Shown piece by piece: positions 14,938 through 24,717 of a stretch of 64,000 nucleotides of DNA (positions within the stretch are counted from its first letter, which is position 1; each line of letters begins with the position of its first letter). The stretch spans positions 186,001 through 250,000 of the forward strand of contig UEGR01000007.1 of NCBI GenBank assembly GCA_900465685.1, read 5' to 3'. The DNA comes from Hyphomicrobiales bacterium. Lineage in GTDB: Bacteria; Pseudomonadota; Alphaproteobacteria; Rhizobiales; Rhizobiaceae. Below the pieces are notes generated by a model. The model was not told the DNA's origin. It did not search any database and saw only the letters and a list, made by a program, of their open reading frames with translations. Both the position numbers and the translations under genes were made by a program.

Positions 14938-16473
14938 TTAGGAACCCGCAATAAATGGTGACAAGGTTTTTTCTTTGTTTTGAATGAAATTATTCAATGC
15001 TTCCGCCTCTGCGGCACTGAGGCGCAAGCCAAGCTTGGTGCGACGCCACAGAATATCTTCCGCCGTGCAAGCCCATTCATTTTCAATGAGATAGGAGACT
15101 TCAGCTTCATAGAGATCAGCGCCGAAATGGCGACCAAGATCAGCGAGCGATGCGGCCTTGCGGAGCAGCACATGAACACGCGTTCCATAGAGCCGGAACA
15201 GGCGGCGGGCATGGACTGGCGTGAGAAATGGATAGGCCGCCTGTACTTTCTTTAACTCGCTGTCGAAAGCAACTTCCTTGAAATCACCACCGGGCAGTGC
15301 TGCCGCATGGGTCCATGGCGCACCCTTCTTGCCCAGATGATGCTCGATCTTTTCCAGCATATGTTCGGCAAGCTTGCGCGCTGTCGTCAGCTTGCCGCCG
15401 AAGACATTGATGAGTGGTGCGAGACCGGCTGGCGCGTCGTCTTTCAGAACATAGTCGCGCGTTGCTTCCTGCGCCTTGCTGGCGCCGTCATCATAGAGCG
15501 GACGCACGCCGGAATAGGTCCAGACCACATCTTCGCGCCGCACAGGTTCGGCGAAATATTCGCTTGCTGCAGCACACAGATATTCTGTTTCGGCTTCAGT
15601 GATCGCCACCTTGGCGGGATCGCCCTTATAGTCCTGATCGGTGGTTCCGATCAGGGTGAAATCATCTTCATAGGGGATCGCAAAGATGATGCGACCATCA
15701 TTATTCTGGAAGAAATAAGAGCGCGGATCGGCAAACTTCTTGCGCACCACGATATGGCTACCCTGCACCAGACGCACATTGTGCAACTGGCGGTCACCTT
15801 CGACACCCTGCAAAACCTTATCGGCCCACGGACCGGCGGCATTGACCAGCAGACGTGCGCGGATTTCTTCCTGATGTCCGGTGTCGGCGTTCTCAATCGT
15901 GATTGTCCAGCCCTGACTGTCGCGCCGTGCGGCCACGACCTTGGTCCGGGTGCGAATGGACGCGCCACGGTCAGATGCATCGCGCGCGGTCAGCGCTACG
16001 AAACGGGCATCATCGACCCAGCAATCGGAATATTCGAATGCCTTGGTGAAAAGCGGCTTCAGCAGCTGAGCAGCAGGGTCAGTGCGCATATTCAGCGTGC
16101 GTGTCGCCGGGAGTTTCTTGCGGCCACCCAGATGATCGTAGAGAAACAGACCCAGCCGCAGCAGCCATGCCGGACGCACCCCGCCTTTATGATAGGGCAG
16201 CACAAAGCGCATCGGATGGATCATATGCGGCGCATTGGCCCATAGAACCTCGCGCTCCATCAGCGCCTCGCGCACCAGACGAAACTCGTAATGCTCCAGA
16301 TAACGCAGACCGCCATGGATCAGCTTGGTGGCGCGGGAAGAAGTGCCGCTCGCCAGATCGTTCATCTCCGCCAGGAAAACAGAAAAGCCGCGCCCGATCG
16401 CGTCGCGTGCAATGCCGCATCCGTTGATGCCGCCACCAATAACGAAAATGTCGAATATTTTTTCCTGCGCCAT
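14938..16473 (-). CDS. glpD: Aerobic glycerol-3-phosphate dehydrogenase
   Basis: 511 residues of an FAD-dependent, membrane-associated enzyme that oxidises glycerol-3-phosphate to dihydroxyacetone phosphate and feeds electrons to quinone. The FAD-binding motif VIGGGINGCGIARDA is at the N-terminus, followed by SGTSSRATKLIHGGLRYLE, and the C-terminal DAO_C region contains FGGKLTTARKLAE. The gene follows glpR on the same strand with a 145-base gap. The transporter and kinase genes of glycerol use are not in the window. Confidence 0.95.
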   Translation of the reverse strand: MAQEKIFDIFVIGGGINGCGIARDAIGRGFSVFLAEMNDLASGTSSRATKLIHGGLRYLEHYEFRLVREALMEREVLWANAPHMIHPMRFVLPYHKGGVRPAWLLRLGLFLYDHLGGRKKLPATRTLNMRTDPAAQLLKPLFTKAFEYSDCWVDDARFVALTARDASDRGASIRTRTKVVAARRDSQGWTITIENADTGHQEEIRARLLVNAAGPWADKVLQGVEGDRQLHNVRLVQGSHIVVRKKFADPRSYFFQNNDGRIIFAIPYEDDFTLIGTTDQDYKGDPAKVAITEAETEYLCAAASEYFAEPVRREDVVWTYSGVRPLYDDGASKAQEATRDYVLKDDAPAGLAPLINVFGGKLTTARKLAEHMLEKIEHHLGKKGAPWTHAAALPGGDFKEVAFDSELKKVQAAYPFLTPVHARRLFRLYGTRVHVLLRKAASLADLGRHFGADLYEAEVSYLIENEWACTAEDILWRRTKLGLRLSAAEAEALNNFIQNKEKTLSPFIAGS

Positions 16474-16618
16474 GGCAAACCTTGAAAGCGGCTTTCAGAG
16501 CGTTTGCAGCAGACAGACGCTCGAACATTCATTTTAACGCGCGTCACCCGACGCGCCTCAGAACACCAAAGCGAATATAAAACTATTTAATACGAAAGCA
16601 AAGCGAAAATAAACGAAA

Positions 16619-17410
16619 CTACCCCGCTTTGGTCGCCGCCCCGCTATCATTAAGGGTTTCGATCAGCTCAACCTCATGTTCTGCACACAGATCACGCAGC
16701 TGCTGCGAGGAGCAGCGGTCGGTGATGAAGGTGTTGATCTGCGAAATATGGCCAATGCGCACCGGTGCAGTGCGTTCCAGCTTGGTGGAATCGGAAACGA
16801 GGATAACGTGGCGCGCATTGGCGATAATCGCCTGCGCGACTTTCACTTCGCGGAAATCGAAATCGAGCAGCGCACCGTCTTCGTCCATGGCCGAAGCACC
16901 GATGATGGCATAATCAACCTTGAACTGGCGAATGAAGTCCACTGCCGCCTCACCCACAATACCGCCGTCGGACGAGCGGACCACGCCGCCAGCAATGACC
17001 ACTTCGATGGAAGTGTGCACACGAAGCGTATTGGCGACATTGATGTTGTTGGTGATGACCATCAGTTCGCTATGGTCGATCAGGGCATGGCTGACAGCTT
17101 CGGTCGTGGTGCCTATATTGATGAACAGGGACGCGCCATCGGGGATGATTTCAGCTGCCGCCCTGCCGATCGATTCTTTTTCATTGGCGGCGATCCGGCG
17201 GCGGGCCTCATATTCCATATTCTCAACGCCGGAGGGATAAAGCGCCCCGCCATGAATGCGGCGCAGCAGGCGTGCGCGGCACAGATCGTTGAGATCCTTG
17301 CGCACGGTTTGCGGCGTGACATCAAAAGCCGCAGCCAGATCGTCCACCAGAACCTGCCCCTGACGGCGTGCAAGGTCCAGAATTGCATTGTGACGAGGGG
17401 TAAGCTGCAT
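16619..17410 (-). CDS. glpR: DeoR family repressor (GlpR type)
   Basis: 263 residues. The N-terminal DeoR helix-turn-helix is RHNAILDLARRQGQVLVDDL with TPQTVRKDLNDLC. The C-terminal DeoRC sensor domain contains FINIGTTTEAVSHAL, the sugar-phosphate binding loop. In the GlpR group the effector is glycerol-3-phosphate. Its position directly upstream of glpD on the same strand supports this assignment. Confidence 0.9.
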   Translation of the reverse strand: MQLTPRHNAILDLARRQGQVLVDDLAAAFDVTPQTVRKDLNDLCRARLLRRIHGGALYPSGVENMEYEARRRIAANEKESIGRAAAEIIPDGASLFINIGTTTEAVSHALIDHSELMVITNNINVANTLRVHTSIEVVIAGGVVRSSDGGIVGEAAVDFIRQFKVDYAIIGASAMDEDGALLDFDFREVKVAQAIIANARHVILVSDSTKLERTAPVRIGHISQINTFITDRCSSQQLRDLCAEHEVELIETLNDSGAATKAG

Positions 17411-17522
17411 TTTTTGCCCGCGCTGAGTTTGTTAGAATTGCGAGCCTGTAATGTCTCTGTTTTCGGAGAGAAAGCAACTGCCTATGCCTATCTGCACCGT
17501 TTTCGCAGCCTGTTTTGTTTTC

Positions 17523-17572
17523 ACGCATTATCCTACGCAAAACCGCTTCGCACTTTTGCTGGAAATACTTTA
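17523..17572. repeat. Intergenic palindrome, family A copy
   Basis: CGCATTATCCTACGCAAAACC...CACTTTTGCTGGAAATACTT, almost identical to the copy at 63743-63790 upstream of mutS. Confidence 0.7.
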
Positions 17573-17611
17573 GCCGGGAATACAGGGATCGCGGACGGAC
17601 AACGAAACCGC

Positions 17612-18337
17612 TCAATCATCGCCCAAAGTGCTGTTGTACATATTGTGCAGCTTGCAGGCCACTTCGGTCCGGTTGGCTGCGCCGATCTTGCGCATGATAT
17701 TATGGACATGCGCCTTCACAGTGCCTTCGCTCATGCCAAGTTCGAAAGCGATCACCTTGTTGGAGCGACCAATGCGAATCGCATGCACCACCTCGATTTC
17801 GCGCGCGGTCAGCAATTCGCCCAGCACATCCTCATCGATATCGGGCGGCGGCGACTTGATGGCCATGGAAGCGGGAATATACATGCCGCCCGCGCTGGCG
17901 AGATGGATGGCCTCGACGCAAACACGAACATCGACCGAGGTGGGGATATAGCCTCTGGCGCCGATTTCCATGGCCCGCACCACCTGCGCCCACTCCTCAC
18001 GTTCGGCGAGAAGCACAATCGGCGATGGTGACCACATTTCCACGAGGGAGCGGATTTCTTCGGAGAAGAACGGATCGGCAAGCCGCTTGGCGCCGATATG
18101 CAGCAAAATGACAGCACTGCCGTTGAACGCCTTCGCCTGCTCTACAAAGGCGTAGCACGTCACCGGCATTTTCAGCCCATTCATCAGGAGGCCGTTGAAA
18201 AGGCACTCCCGCTCCAGATTGCTTTTGCATACGAGTAGCAAATGGCGGTCACTGTTCGGCAGAACGCCGACACCAACCGCTCCATTGTCTCTTTCTTTCG
18301 GTACAGCCCACAGACTGGCACCCCTGGCATCCAACAT
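17612..18337 (-). CDS. NarL/LuxR-type regulator with a degenerate receiver domain
   Basis: 241 residues. The C-terminal LuxR HTH is intact (LTAREIEVVHAIRIGRSNKVIA, MSEGTVKAHVHNIMRKI). The N-terminal part has the length and hydrophobic pattern of a response-regulator receiver. However, the strand that should carry the phosphoacceptor aspartate reads SAVILLHIGAKRLADP, with histidine in place of aspartate. The protein is therefore probably phosphorylation-independent. No sensor kinase gene is adjacent. Its target is unknown; related proteins in rhizobia affect exopolysaccharide and motility. Confidence 0.75.
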   Translation of the reverse strand: MLDARGASLWAVPKERDNGAVGVGVLPNSDRHLLLVCKSNLERECLFNGLLMNGLKMPVTCYAFVEQAKAFNGSAVILLHIGAKRLADPFFSEEIRSLVEMWSPSPIVLLAEREEWAQVVRAMEIGARGYIPTSVDVRVCVEAIHLASAGGMYIPASMAIKSPPPDIDEDVLGELLTAREIEVVHAIRIGRSNKVIAFELGMSEGTVKAHVHNIMRKIGAANRTEVACKLHNMYNSTLGDD

Positions 18338-18597
18338 CGGCGCGTCTCCCCGGCACGAAGGTTTACTAACTCCTACACAGTGATCCGCCGGTCCTGCCCC
18401 GCCGCAAGATCGGTATTTAAATGATGCTTATGACTTATATTGACGAATTCCCGCCATTCCATAGGCTAATATTGCTACCTCAAAGCAATCGTGTCATTAA
18501 TTTATGTTAGCAAGTTCGAAAATTTATGTTGTCCGTAAGAGCGACTTAAACAGTAGGAAGATATAAAACTATATCTTTCGTTTAGTACGGAAGTGTT

Positions 18598-19359
18598 ATG
18601 CATAGTGGCAGAGGCATTGCGGCACCTTCGGTGGGGGTGCTGATCGACTTACTGGAATCTTCTCCGATTCTGGCGGACCTTGATGCGCATGCGATTGGTG
18701 CTTTGGCTTCTCTTGTCATCACGGAAAACAATTTTACCACCGATACCGTCATCATAGAACAGGGTGAGCGCGTCAGAAACGTGCATATGGTCGTGTCTGG
18801 CTGGGGCTGTGTCTATCGCGATCTGTCCGGTGGCCAGAGGCAGATTATCGACTTTCCGATGCGTTGCGATTTCATCGGCCTTCGCACCGCAGATGGCTAT
18901 AGCTACAATACGATATCCGCCATCACACCGATGAAAGTCATTGAAATTCCACTGGCTTCTCTCGAAAGCGCGATCCGGCGTGTTCCACGTCTGGCAATGA
19001 TCTTCATCGAGCTTTTGTCGCGACAGCGCGCCATGCTGATCGAGCATCTGACGAATGTCGGTCGCCGCAGCGCCTTTGTGCGGACCGCACATCTGCTGCT
19101 GGAATTGTCGGACCGGGTCAAAGCCTGCTGCATTGACGATCCCGATTCCTATTATTGTCCCCTGACGCAATATCAGCTGGCCGATGCGTTGGGACTGACG
19201 CCGATCCACCTCAATCGCATGTTGCGGGATCTGCGCGAGGAAGGGCTTGTCCTCTTCCGCTCAAACCGGGTCGAGATCCTCGATCGCCAACGCCTTGTTG
19301 CGCTCGCGGAATATGACGGCGAGTTCATGCGCATGTCGGTTTTCGACCGAAAGCGATAA
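18598..19359 (+). CDS. Crp/Fnr family transcriptional regulator
   Basis: 253 residues: an N-terminal cyclic-nucleotide-like beta-barrel ([25 protein letters not shown]) and a C-terminal winged HTH ([27 protein letters not shown]). The N-terminal cysteine cluster that binds the Fnr iron-sulfur centre is absent, and the cAMP-contact pattern is not evident. It stands alone, divergent from the NarL-type gene across a 260-base AT-rich interval in which I see no clear operator. Confidence 0.85.
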   Translation: MHSGRGIAAPSVGVLIDLLESSPILADLDAHAIGALASLVITENNFTTDTVIIEQGERVRNVHMVVSGWGCVYRDLSGGQRQIIDFPMRCDFIGLRTADGYSYNTISAITPMKVIEIPLASLESAIRRVPRLAMIFIELLSRQRAMLIEHLTNVGRRSAFVRTAHLLLELSDRVKACCIDDPDSYYCPLTQYQLADALGLTPIHLNRMLRDLREEGLVLFRSNRVEILDRQRLVALAEYDGEFMRMSVFDRKR

Positions 19360-19419
19360 ACACATATTCGTGAAGAGAAGAGGTTTCTGGAAAATCGGGA
19401 ACAGCTTCCAGCATCTGAA

Positions 19420-19496
19420 TGGTCGGAGTGAGAGGATTCGAACCTCCGACCCCCTCGTCCCGAACGAGGTGCGCTACCAGGCTGCGCTACACTCCG
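19420..19496 (-). tRNA. tRNA-Pro (anticodon CGG), CCA encoded
   Basis: A 77-base cloverleaf on the minus strand. The acceptor stem is CGGAGTG/CACTCCG. The anticodon stem CCTCG/CGAGG encloses the loop TTCGGGA (anticodon CGG), the T-loop is GGTTCGAATCC, the discriminator base is A and CCA is encoded at 19420-19422. Confidence 0.95.
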
Positions 19497-19623
19497 AACC
19501 AGTTGGTCGCAACCAGACGGTGCGACCGTTGAGGCGGCTTATAACGCTGCATTTTTGATGCCGCAAGAGCATGATGCAGTTTTTTTGCGGTCACAATCGC
19601 GACCGCTCATAAATGTCACAGGA

Positions 19624-20475
19624 TCAGAGCACTTCGGCTGGAAAGACCGGCGTAAAGCCTGCGCCATAAGCGACGAAGTGCGGATTGGCGAAGCCCTTCA
19701 CGCCCTGCCCGGCGCGCTGTCCATAGACAAACGGCTTGCCGTCGATGGTGGCGGTCATGCCGCCCGCCGCACGCAGCACCGCATCACCTGCCGCCGTGTC
19801 CCATTCCATCGTTGGCGCAAAACGCGGATAAATGTCCGCCTCACCGCGCGCAATCAGGCAGAACTTCAGGGACGAGCCGACCGAGACATGGCCGGAAATC
19901 TGGTTTGCCTGCAGGAAATGCTCGGTTTCAGGCGTATTATGCGACCGGCTGCAAACAGCAATGCGTTGCTCGGCAACCGCCCGCGCCCGGATTGCACGGC
20001 GGCGGATTATCTTGTGATCCGCAGTCGTTTCCGCTTCCTCGGCGCGGTTGCCCGCACCCGTAAACAGCAGATTGCGGGCCGGAGCGTAGACAATGCCCGC
20101 GACCGGCACACCATCTTCAATCAGGCCGATATTGACGGTAAAATCGCCATTGCGCAGCAGAAATTCCCGCGTGCCGTCGAGAGGGTCGACGAGCAGAAAA
20201 CGCCGTCCGAGATGGGTCGGAAGACGACCGGCAGACACCTCTTCCTCCGCCACGACCGGGATATCGGGTGCTACCGACGACAATGCCGCAAGGATGATCG
20301 CCTCGGCGGCACGGTCTGCCTCGGTGACAGGCGATTCATCCTTTTTGCGCTCAACCGCACAGCCATCGACATAATGCTTCATGATGACCCGGCCAGCCTC
20401 AAGCACGGCCTCTTCAAAAACGGCGAGCAAGGCTGCGCCGTTGGGGTCTGCTTTGGGAGAGGCTGGAATGTTCAT
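19624..20475 (-). CDS. cysQ: 3'(2'),5'-bisphosphate nucleotidase
   Basis: 283 residues of the inositol-monophosphatase fold. Metal-binding motifs are VAEEEVSAG, VDPLDGTREFL and WDTAAGDAVLRAAGG. CysQ hydrolyses PAP to AMP and inorganic phosphate, preventing build-up of the by-product of PAPS use. It starts 3 bases after the cysNC stop and is the last gene of cysD-cysNC-cysQ. Confidence 0.9.
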   Translation of the reverse strand: MNIPASPKADPNGAALLAVFEEAVLEAGRVIMKHYVDGCAVERKKDESPVTEADRAAEAIILAALSSVAPDIPVVAEEEVSAGRLPTHLGRRFLLVDPLDGTREFLLRNGDFTVNIGLIEDGVPVAGIVYAPARNLLFTGAGNRAEEAETTADHKIIRRRAIRARAVAEQRIAVCSRSHNTPETEHFLQANQISGHVSVGSSLKFCLIARGEADIYPRFAPTMEWDTAAGDAVLRAAGGMTATIDGKPFVYGQRAGQGVKGFANPHFVAYGAGFTPVFPAEVL

Positions 20476-20478
20476 CGC

Positions 20479-22425
20479 TCAGATCGACCAGGAATCGCTA
20501 CCATAACTGCCGATGACACCGCGTTCGGCCAGATACTTTTCTACTTCCGCGACCAGTTCGTCAACATTGCGCCCCGTCGTATCGAGACGCAATTCTGGCG
20601 AAACCGGCGCTTCGTAAGGCGAATCAATGCCCGTAAAGGACTTGATTTCACCGCGCAGCGCTTGCGCATAGAGGCCTTTCGGGTCGCGCGCAATGCATTC
20701 CTCAATCGGCGTATCGACGAAGATTTCGATGAACTCCCCTTCCGGCACTCGCGCACGCACGGTGTCGCGCTCGGAGCGGAACGGAGAAATGAACGAAACC
20801 AGCGTGATCAGCCCGGCATCCGCCATCAACCGCGCCACTTCGCCGACGCGGCGGATATTTTCCGCCCGGTCAGCATCGGAAAAGCCGAGATCACTATTGA
20901 GGCCATGGCGGACATTGTCGCCATCCAGCAGATAAGTGTGCTTGCCGAGCGCGTGAAGGCGCTGTTCCAGCCGGTTGGCGATGGTGGACTTGCCCGAACC
21001 GGAAAGGCCGGTAAACCAGAGCACCGCCGGCTTCTGGAATTTCTGTGCGGCCCGTGCCTTGCTGTCGAGATCGAAAGCCTGCAAATGCACATTGGTCGCC
21101 TGACGAAGCGCGCTGTCGATCATGCCTGCGCCGACCGTCGCATTGGACACACGGTCAATCAGCACAAAAGCGCCGGTAACGCGGTTGTCGGCATAAGGAT
21201 CGAGCACAATCGGGTCCGCCGTCTGGAGATAGCAGAAGCCGACTTCGTTGAGATCGAGACGCGCTGCATCCTCGCGTGCAAATGTGTTCACATCCGTCCG
21301 ATATTTGATTTCACTCACTGTCACCGGCGTCTGGTCGGTCTCGGTGCGCAAGAGATAGGAGCGTCCCGGCTGCAAGGCATCTTCGCCGAACCAGACAATA
21401 TTGGCCGCGAAGCGATCCGCCACGTCGGGTCGCGCTTCTGCGCCAACCAACATATTGCCGCGCGAAACCTCAATCTCGTCTTCGAGCACCAGCGTGACAG
21501 CCTGACCTTCCGAGGCACGAGGCAGATCACCGTCATAAGTGGCGATACGCTTCACGCGCGACTGCTTGCCCGATTTGGCCACGACAACCGTGTCGCCCGC
21601 CGCAATCGAACCGGAGGCTACCGTGCCGGAAAAGCCGCGGAAATCCAGATTGGGCCGGTTCACATATTGCACCGGGAAACGGAACGGTTTGGCTGCGGCT
21701 TCCGTATCGATGCGCACAGTTTCCAGATGTTCGAGCAGATGCGGCCCCTGATACCAGCCGATGCGCGGCGACAGGCTGGTGACATTGTCGCCGAAACGCG
21801 CCGAAAGCGGGATCGGCTGGATGCTGGCAAAACCAAGGTCTTTGGCGAAGCTCATATAATCGGCAACGATGCGGTCGAACGCTTCCTGCGAGAAGTCGAC
21901 GAGGTCGATCTTGTTAACCGCCAGCACGATATGGCGAATGCCAAGCAGCGAAGCGATGAAGGAATGACGGCGCGTCTGCGTCAGCACGCCCTGTCGCGCA
22001 TCAATCAGCACCACGGCCAGATCGGCGGTCGAAGCGCCCGTCGCCATATTGCGCGTATATTGCGCATGGCCCGGCGTATCGGCGACGATGAACTTGCGGC
22101 GCGGCGTCGAAAAGAACCGATAGGCGACGTCGATGGTGATGCCCTGCTCGCGCTCGGCTTCCAGACCGTCAACCAGCAGCGCAAAGTCGAAATCATCATC
22201 CGTCGTGCCGAACTTGCGGCTGTCATTCTTGAGCGCGGCAAGCTGGTCTTCGAAAATCAGCTTGGTGTCATAGAGCAGACGCCCGATCAGCGTCGACTTG
22301 CCGTCATCGACGGAGCCGCAGGTGAGAAAACGCAGCAGCGTCTTGCGTTCCTGATCGGCGAGAAACGCGGTCACGGCTGCGCTGGTTACGGAAGGCTGGC
22401 CCAAGGGCTTTATCGCAGCGTTCAT
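20479..22425 (-). CDS. cysNC: Bifunctional sulfate adenylyltransferase subunit 1 / adenylylsulfate kinase
   Basis: 648 residues in two parts. Residues 1-450 form a GTPase-type CysN: P-loop GSVDDGKSTLIGRL, G3 DTPGHAQYTRN, G4 NKIDLVD. The C-terminal 200 residues are an APS kinase with P-loop GLSGSGKSTIANRLE and DGDNVRHGLNSDLGF. Together with CysD it makes APS from sulfate and ATP, driven by GTP, and the kinase domain phosphorylates APS to PAPS. The fusion is the NodQ-type arrangement common in Rhizobiales. It overlaps cysD by one base. Confidence 0.95.
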   Translation of the reverse strand: MNAAIKPLGQPSVTSAAVTAFLADQERKTLLRFLTCGSVDDGKSTLIGRLLYDTKLIFEDQLAALKNDSRKFGTTDDDFDFALLVDGLEAEREQGITIDVAYRFFSTPRRKFIVADTPGHAQYTRNMATGASTADLAVVLIDARQGVLTQTRRHSFIASLLGIRHIVLAVNKIDLVDFSQEAFDRIVADYMSFAKDLGFASIQPIPLSARFGDNVTSLSPRIGWYQGPHLLEHLETVRIDTEAAAKPFRFPVQYVNRPNLDFRGFSGTVASGSIAAGDTVVVAKSGKQSRVKRIATYDGDLPRASEGQAVTLVLEDEIEVSRGNMLVGAEARPDVADRFAANIVWFGEDALQPGRSYLLRTETDQTPVTVSEIKYRTDVNTFAREDAARLDLNEVGFCYLQTADPIVLDPYADNRVTGAFVLIDRVSNATVGAGMIDSALRQATNVHLQAFDLDSKARAAQKFQKPAVLWFTGLSGSGKSTIANRLEQRLHALGKHTYLLDGDNVRHGLNSDLGFSDADRAENIRRVGEVARLMADAGLITLVSFISPFRSERDTVRARVPEGEFIEIFVDTPIEECIARDPKGLYAQALRGEIKSFTGIDSPYEAPVSPELRLDTTGRNVDELVAEVEKYLAERGVIGSYGSDSWSI

Positions 22426-23345
22426 CAGAAATAGCCCTCGCGCTTCTTCTTTTCCATGGAACCCGCTTCATCGCGGTCAATGGCACGGCCCTGACGTTCC
22501 GACGTGCGGGCGATCAGCATTTCCTCGACAATATCCGAGAGGCTTGAGGCGCTGGATTCAATCGCCCCGGTCAGGGGGTAGCAGCCGAGCGTACGGAAAC
22601 GCACCAACCGGTCTTCCACCTTTTCACCATCCCGCAGCTTCATGCGGTCATCATCGACCATGATCAGCATGCCGTCGCGCTCCACCACCGGGCGGCGGGC
22701 TGCAAAATAGAGCGGCACGATGGGAATATTTTCCTGCAAGATATACTGCCAGATGTCGAGTTCGGTCCAGTTCGACAGCGGAAAGACGCGGATCGATTCA
22801 CCGGCTGCCACGCGCGTATTGTAGACTTTCCACATTTCGGGACGCTGGTTCTTCGGGTCCCAGCCGTGCTGCGCATTGCGGAACGAGAAAATGCGCTCCT
22901 TGGCGCGGGACTTTTCCTCATCGCGACGCGCGCCGCCGAAGGCTGCATCGAACTTGTACTTGTCGAGCGCCTGCCGCAGACCGACCGTCTTCATCACATG
23001 GGTATGGACATTCGAACCATGGCTGAAAGGGCCGACGCCATCGCGCACGCCATCTTCATTGATATGGACCAGAAGCTCGAAGCCCTTTTCGCGCGCCTGC
23101 GCATCGCGAAACTCGATCATTTCGCGGAACTTCCAGGTCGTATCGACATGCAGAAAGGGAAATGGCGGTGGTGCTGGATAAAACGCCTTCATCGCCAGAT
23201 GCATCATGACCGACGAATCCTTGCCCACCGAATAGAGCATCACCGGATTGGAAAAGGTTGCTGCAACTTCGCGAAAAATATGGATCGCTTCTGCTTCAAG
23301 ACGCTGCAGATGCGTCAGGTTCTTGGTCAGGGATGCATGATGCAC
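22425..23345 (-). CDS. cysD: Sulfate adenylyltransferase subunit 2
   Basis: 306 residues of the PP-loop ATP pyrophosphatase family: [20 protein letters not shown] is the PP-loop, and [16 protein letters not shown] is the conserved CysD segment. The start is GTG at 23345, which has GGGAG 8 bases upstream. The nearby ATG codons are in other frames or run into stops. It is the first gene of the sulfate activation operon; its promoter should lie in the 410-base interval upstream. Confidence 0.92.
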   Translation of the reverse strand: MHHASLTKNLTHLQRLEAEAIHIFREVAATFSNPVMLYSVGKDSSVMMHLAMKAFYPAPPPFPFLHVDTTWKFREMIEFRDAQAREKGFELLVHINEDGVRDGVGPFSHGSNVHTHVMKTVGLRQALDKYKFDAAFGGARRDEEKSRAKERIFSFRNAQHGWDPKNQRPEMWKVYNTRVAAGESIRVFPLSNWTELDIWQYILQENIPIVPLYFAARRPVVERDGMLIMVDDDRMKLRDGEKVEDRLVRFRTLGCYPLTGAIESSASSLSDIVEEMLIARTSERQGRAIDRDEAGSMEKKKREGYF

Positions 23346-23756
23346 GACATTTACTCCCGGAAACCGGATAGAGACGAGAAAGCAGGATTACGGTTCTGAC
23401 GGAGCGAAATCGGTACCCTGACTAAGTTGGCCGCATTGTCGTGAAAAGAAGCCCAAAAGTGAAAGAACGCTTTCGCGTATTCCGATGAACCTGCGCGAAA
23501 AACTTGCAGTCTTGGCCACAAGGCGGGAACAAACTTGCGCAGCCGGCAAAAAGCGGAATTTCGCTTAAATGGCGGAAAATCCTACTAAAATTGTGATATT
23601 TAGCGCTTTTGGAGAGCAAAAACTGGGTAAATTCTTGCTCAAAAAGCTGCGTGCCACACGGGCATCATCCGATGCGCGGGACGGATAGGCGCTCATTATG
23701 AGAGGAAGATTTTGAAAGCACCCAACGGGCCAAACCGCCGCGGGGCTTAGAGTGGA
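23346..23756. other. Upstream region of cysD, no gene seen
   Basis: No credible ORF. A near-perfect palindrome AAGCGGAATTTCGCTT lies at 23551-23566, about 205 bases upstream of cysD, with a second GCGGAAAAT just after it. It could be an operator, but nothing else supports that. Confidence 0.35.
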
Positions 23757-24473
23757 TCAGAGCAGGCCGAAGGTGCGGGCCTTCGCGACAGCCTGAACCT
23801 TGTTCACGGCAACAAGCTTGGTCAGCACGTTGCTGATATGAAAATTCACGGTACGCGTAGAAATATTGAGGATCGCCCCGATAATCTCGGCAGTTTTTCC
23901 TTCACTCGTCCAACGCAGGATTTCACGCTCACGCGCCGTCAGGCAAACTTCACTGGCACAATTCATTCGCGGCACATTGACCAGTGTGAACATCGACAGA
24001 TGCAGAAGATTGGTCACCATCTGCAACTGACGCCGCAGTGCGGTGACCTCGGCTGCGGCCAACGGCTGGCCGCTGCGCAGGAATGTCAGCATTCCAAACA
24101 CGCCCTGAGCAGCCCAGCACGGCTGCGAAATGCCCACCTTCAGTCCATAGCTTTGCAGATCAGCCCATAATTGCGGCGTGTCGGCAAAAAGCTTCGGCGA
24201 CCAGACCAGCGGGTCGATACTGTGCAGACCAAGCCGGACCAGCGGGTCGACCTCGACATATTTCTTGGCGGTATAAAGTTCAGTCCAGCCTTTCGGCATG
24301 TCCTCGTGACGTACCCATTTGACCGCCCCATTCAAGGACGGAACCGACATGACATATGAAACATGGTCAAAGCCGATTTCGCGGGCATATTTTTTTACAT
24401 ATTCAAACAGCTTGTCCGCATTATCCGCAGACTGCATGGCATCGCATAACAATTCCCATTTCATTGCTGCCAT
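23757..24473 (-). CDS. babR: Quorum-sensing LuxR family regulator (BabR/BlxR-like)
   Basis: 238 residues: an N-terminal autoinducer-binding domain followed by a LuxR HTH (LTAREREILRWTSEGKTAEI, STRTVNFHISNVLTKL). Ligand-pocket residues conserved in the family can be picked out: the W and Y in WTELYTAKKYVEVDPL, the DP pair, and W in LVWSP. It lies immediately beside metH, as babR does in Brucella. No luxI-type synthase gene is in the window, so it is an orphan receptor here. An ATG three codons downstream (MKWELL) is an alternative start. Confidence 0.85.
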   Translation of the reverse strand: MAAMKWELLCDAMQSADNADKLFEYVKKYAREIGFDHVSYVMSVPSLNGAVKWVRHEDMPKGWTELYTAKKYVEVDPLVRLGLHSIDPLVWSPKLFADTPQLWADLQSYGLKVGISQPCWAAQGVFGMLTFLRSGQPLAAAEVTALRRQLQMVTNLLHLSMFTLVNVPRMNCASEVCLTAREREILRWTSEGKTAEIIGAILNISTRTVNFHISNVLTKLVAVNKVQAVAKARTFGLL

Positions 24474-24660
24474 CCTAATAATGTTTTCAATAACTTACGC
24501 ACAATACAACTTTTACGCTCACAAAATTTCGAACGCACAGCCTTAAATAGCATTTTCCTGTAAGCCTCTCCAGAAAGATTGCTTTCAAAAAAGCTGGAAC
24601 CTTTTGAAAAACAGCCGTTTTAAACAGGTCTGGCTATGGTCGACGGAAAAGCGCCTAAAA

Positions 24661-24689
24661 TAAAAAAGGGCCCCGCATCGCAGGGCCCT
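24661..24689 (-). terminator. Rho-independent terminator of metH
   Basis: On the minus strand the stem AGGGCCC/GGGCCCT (24683-24689 with 24667-24673) is followed by a run of six Ts, 29 bases after the metH stop. Confidence 0.85.
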
Positions 24690-24717
24690 CTTCTTTTGGT
24701 TGTAACAGTCGCTTCGA

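Noticed and set aside
19555-22434. 959-residue open frame on the plus strand
   Set aside because: Antisense of cysQ and cysNC, a GC-skew artefact; the real genes have complete motif sets.
23422-23619. 65-residue ORF upstream of cysD
   Set aside because: No ribosome-binding site and it covers the palindrome region; not protein-like in composition.
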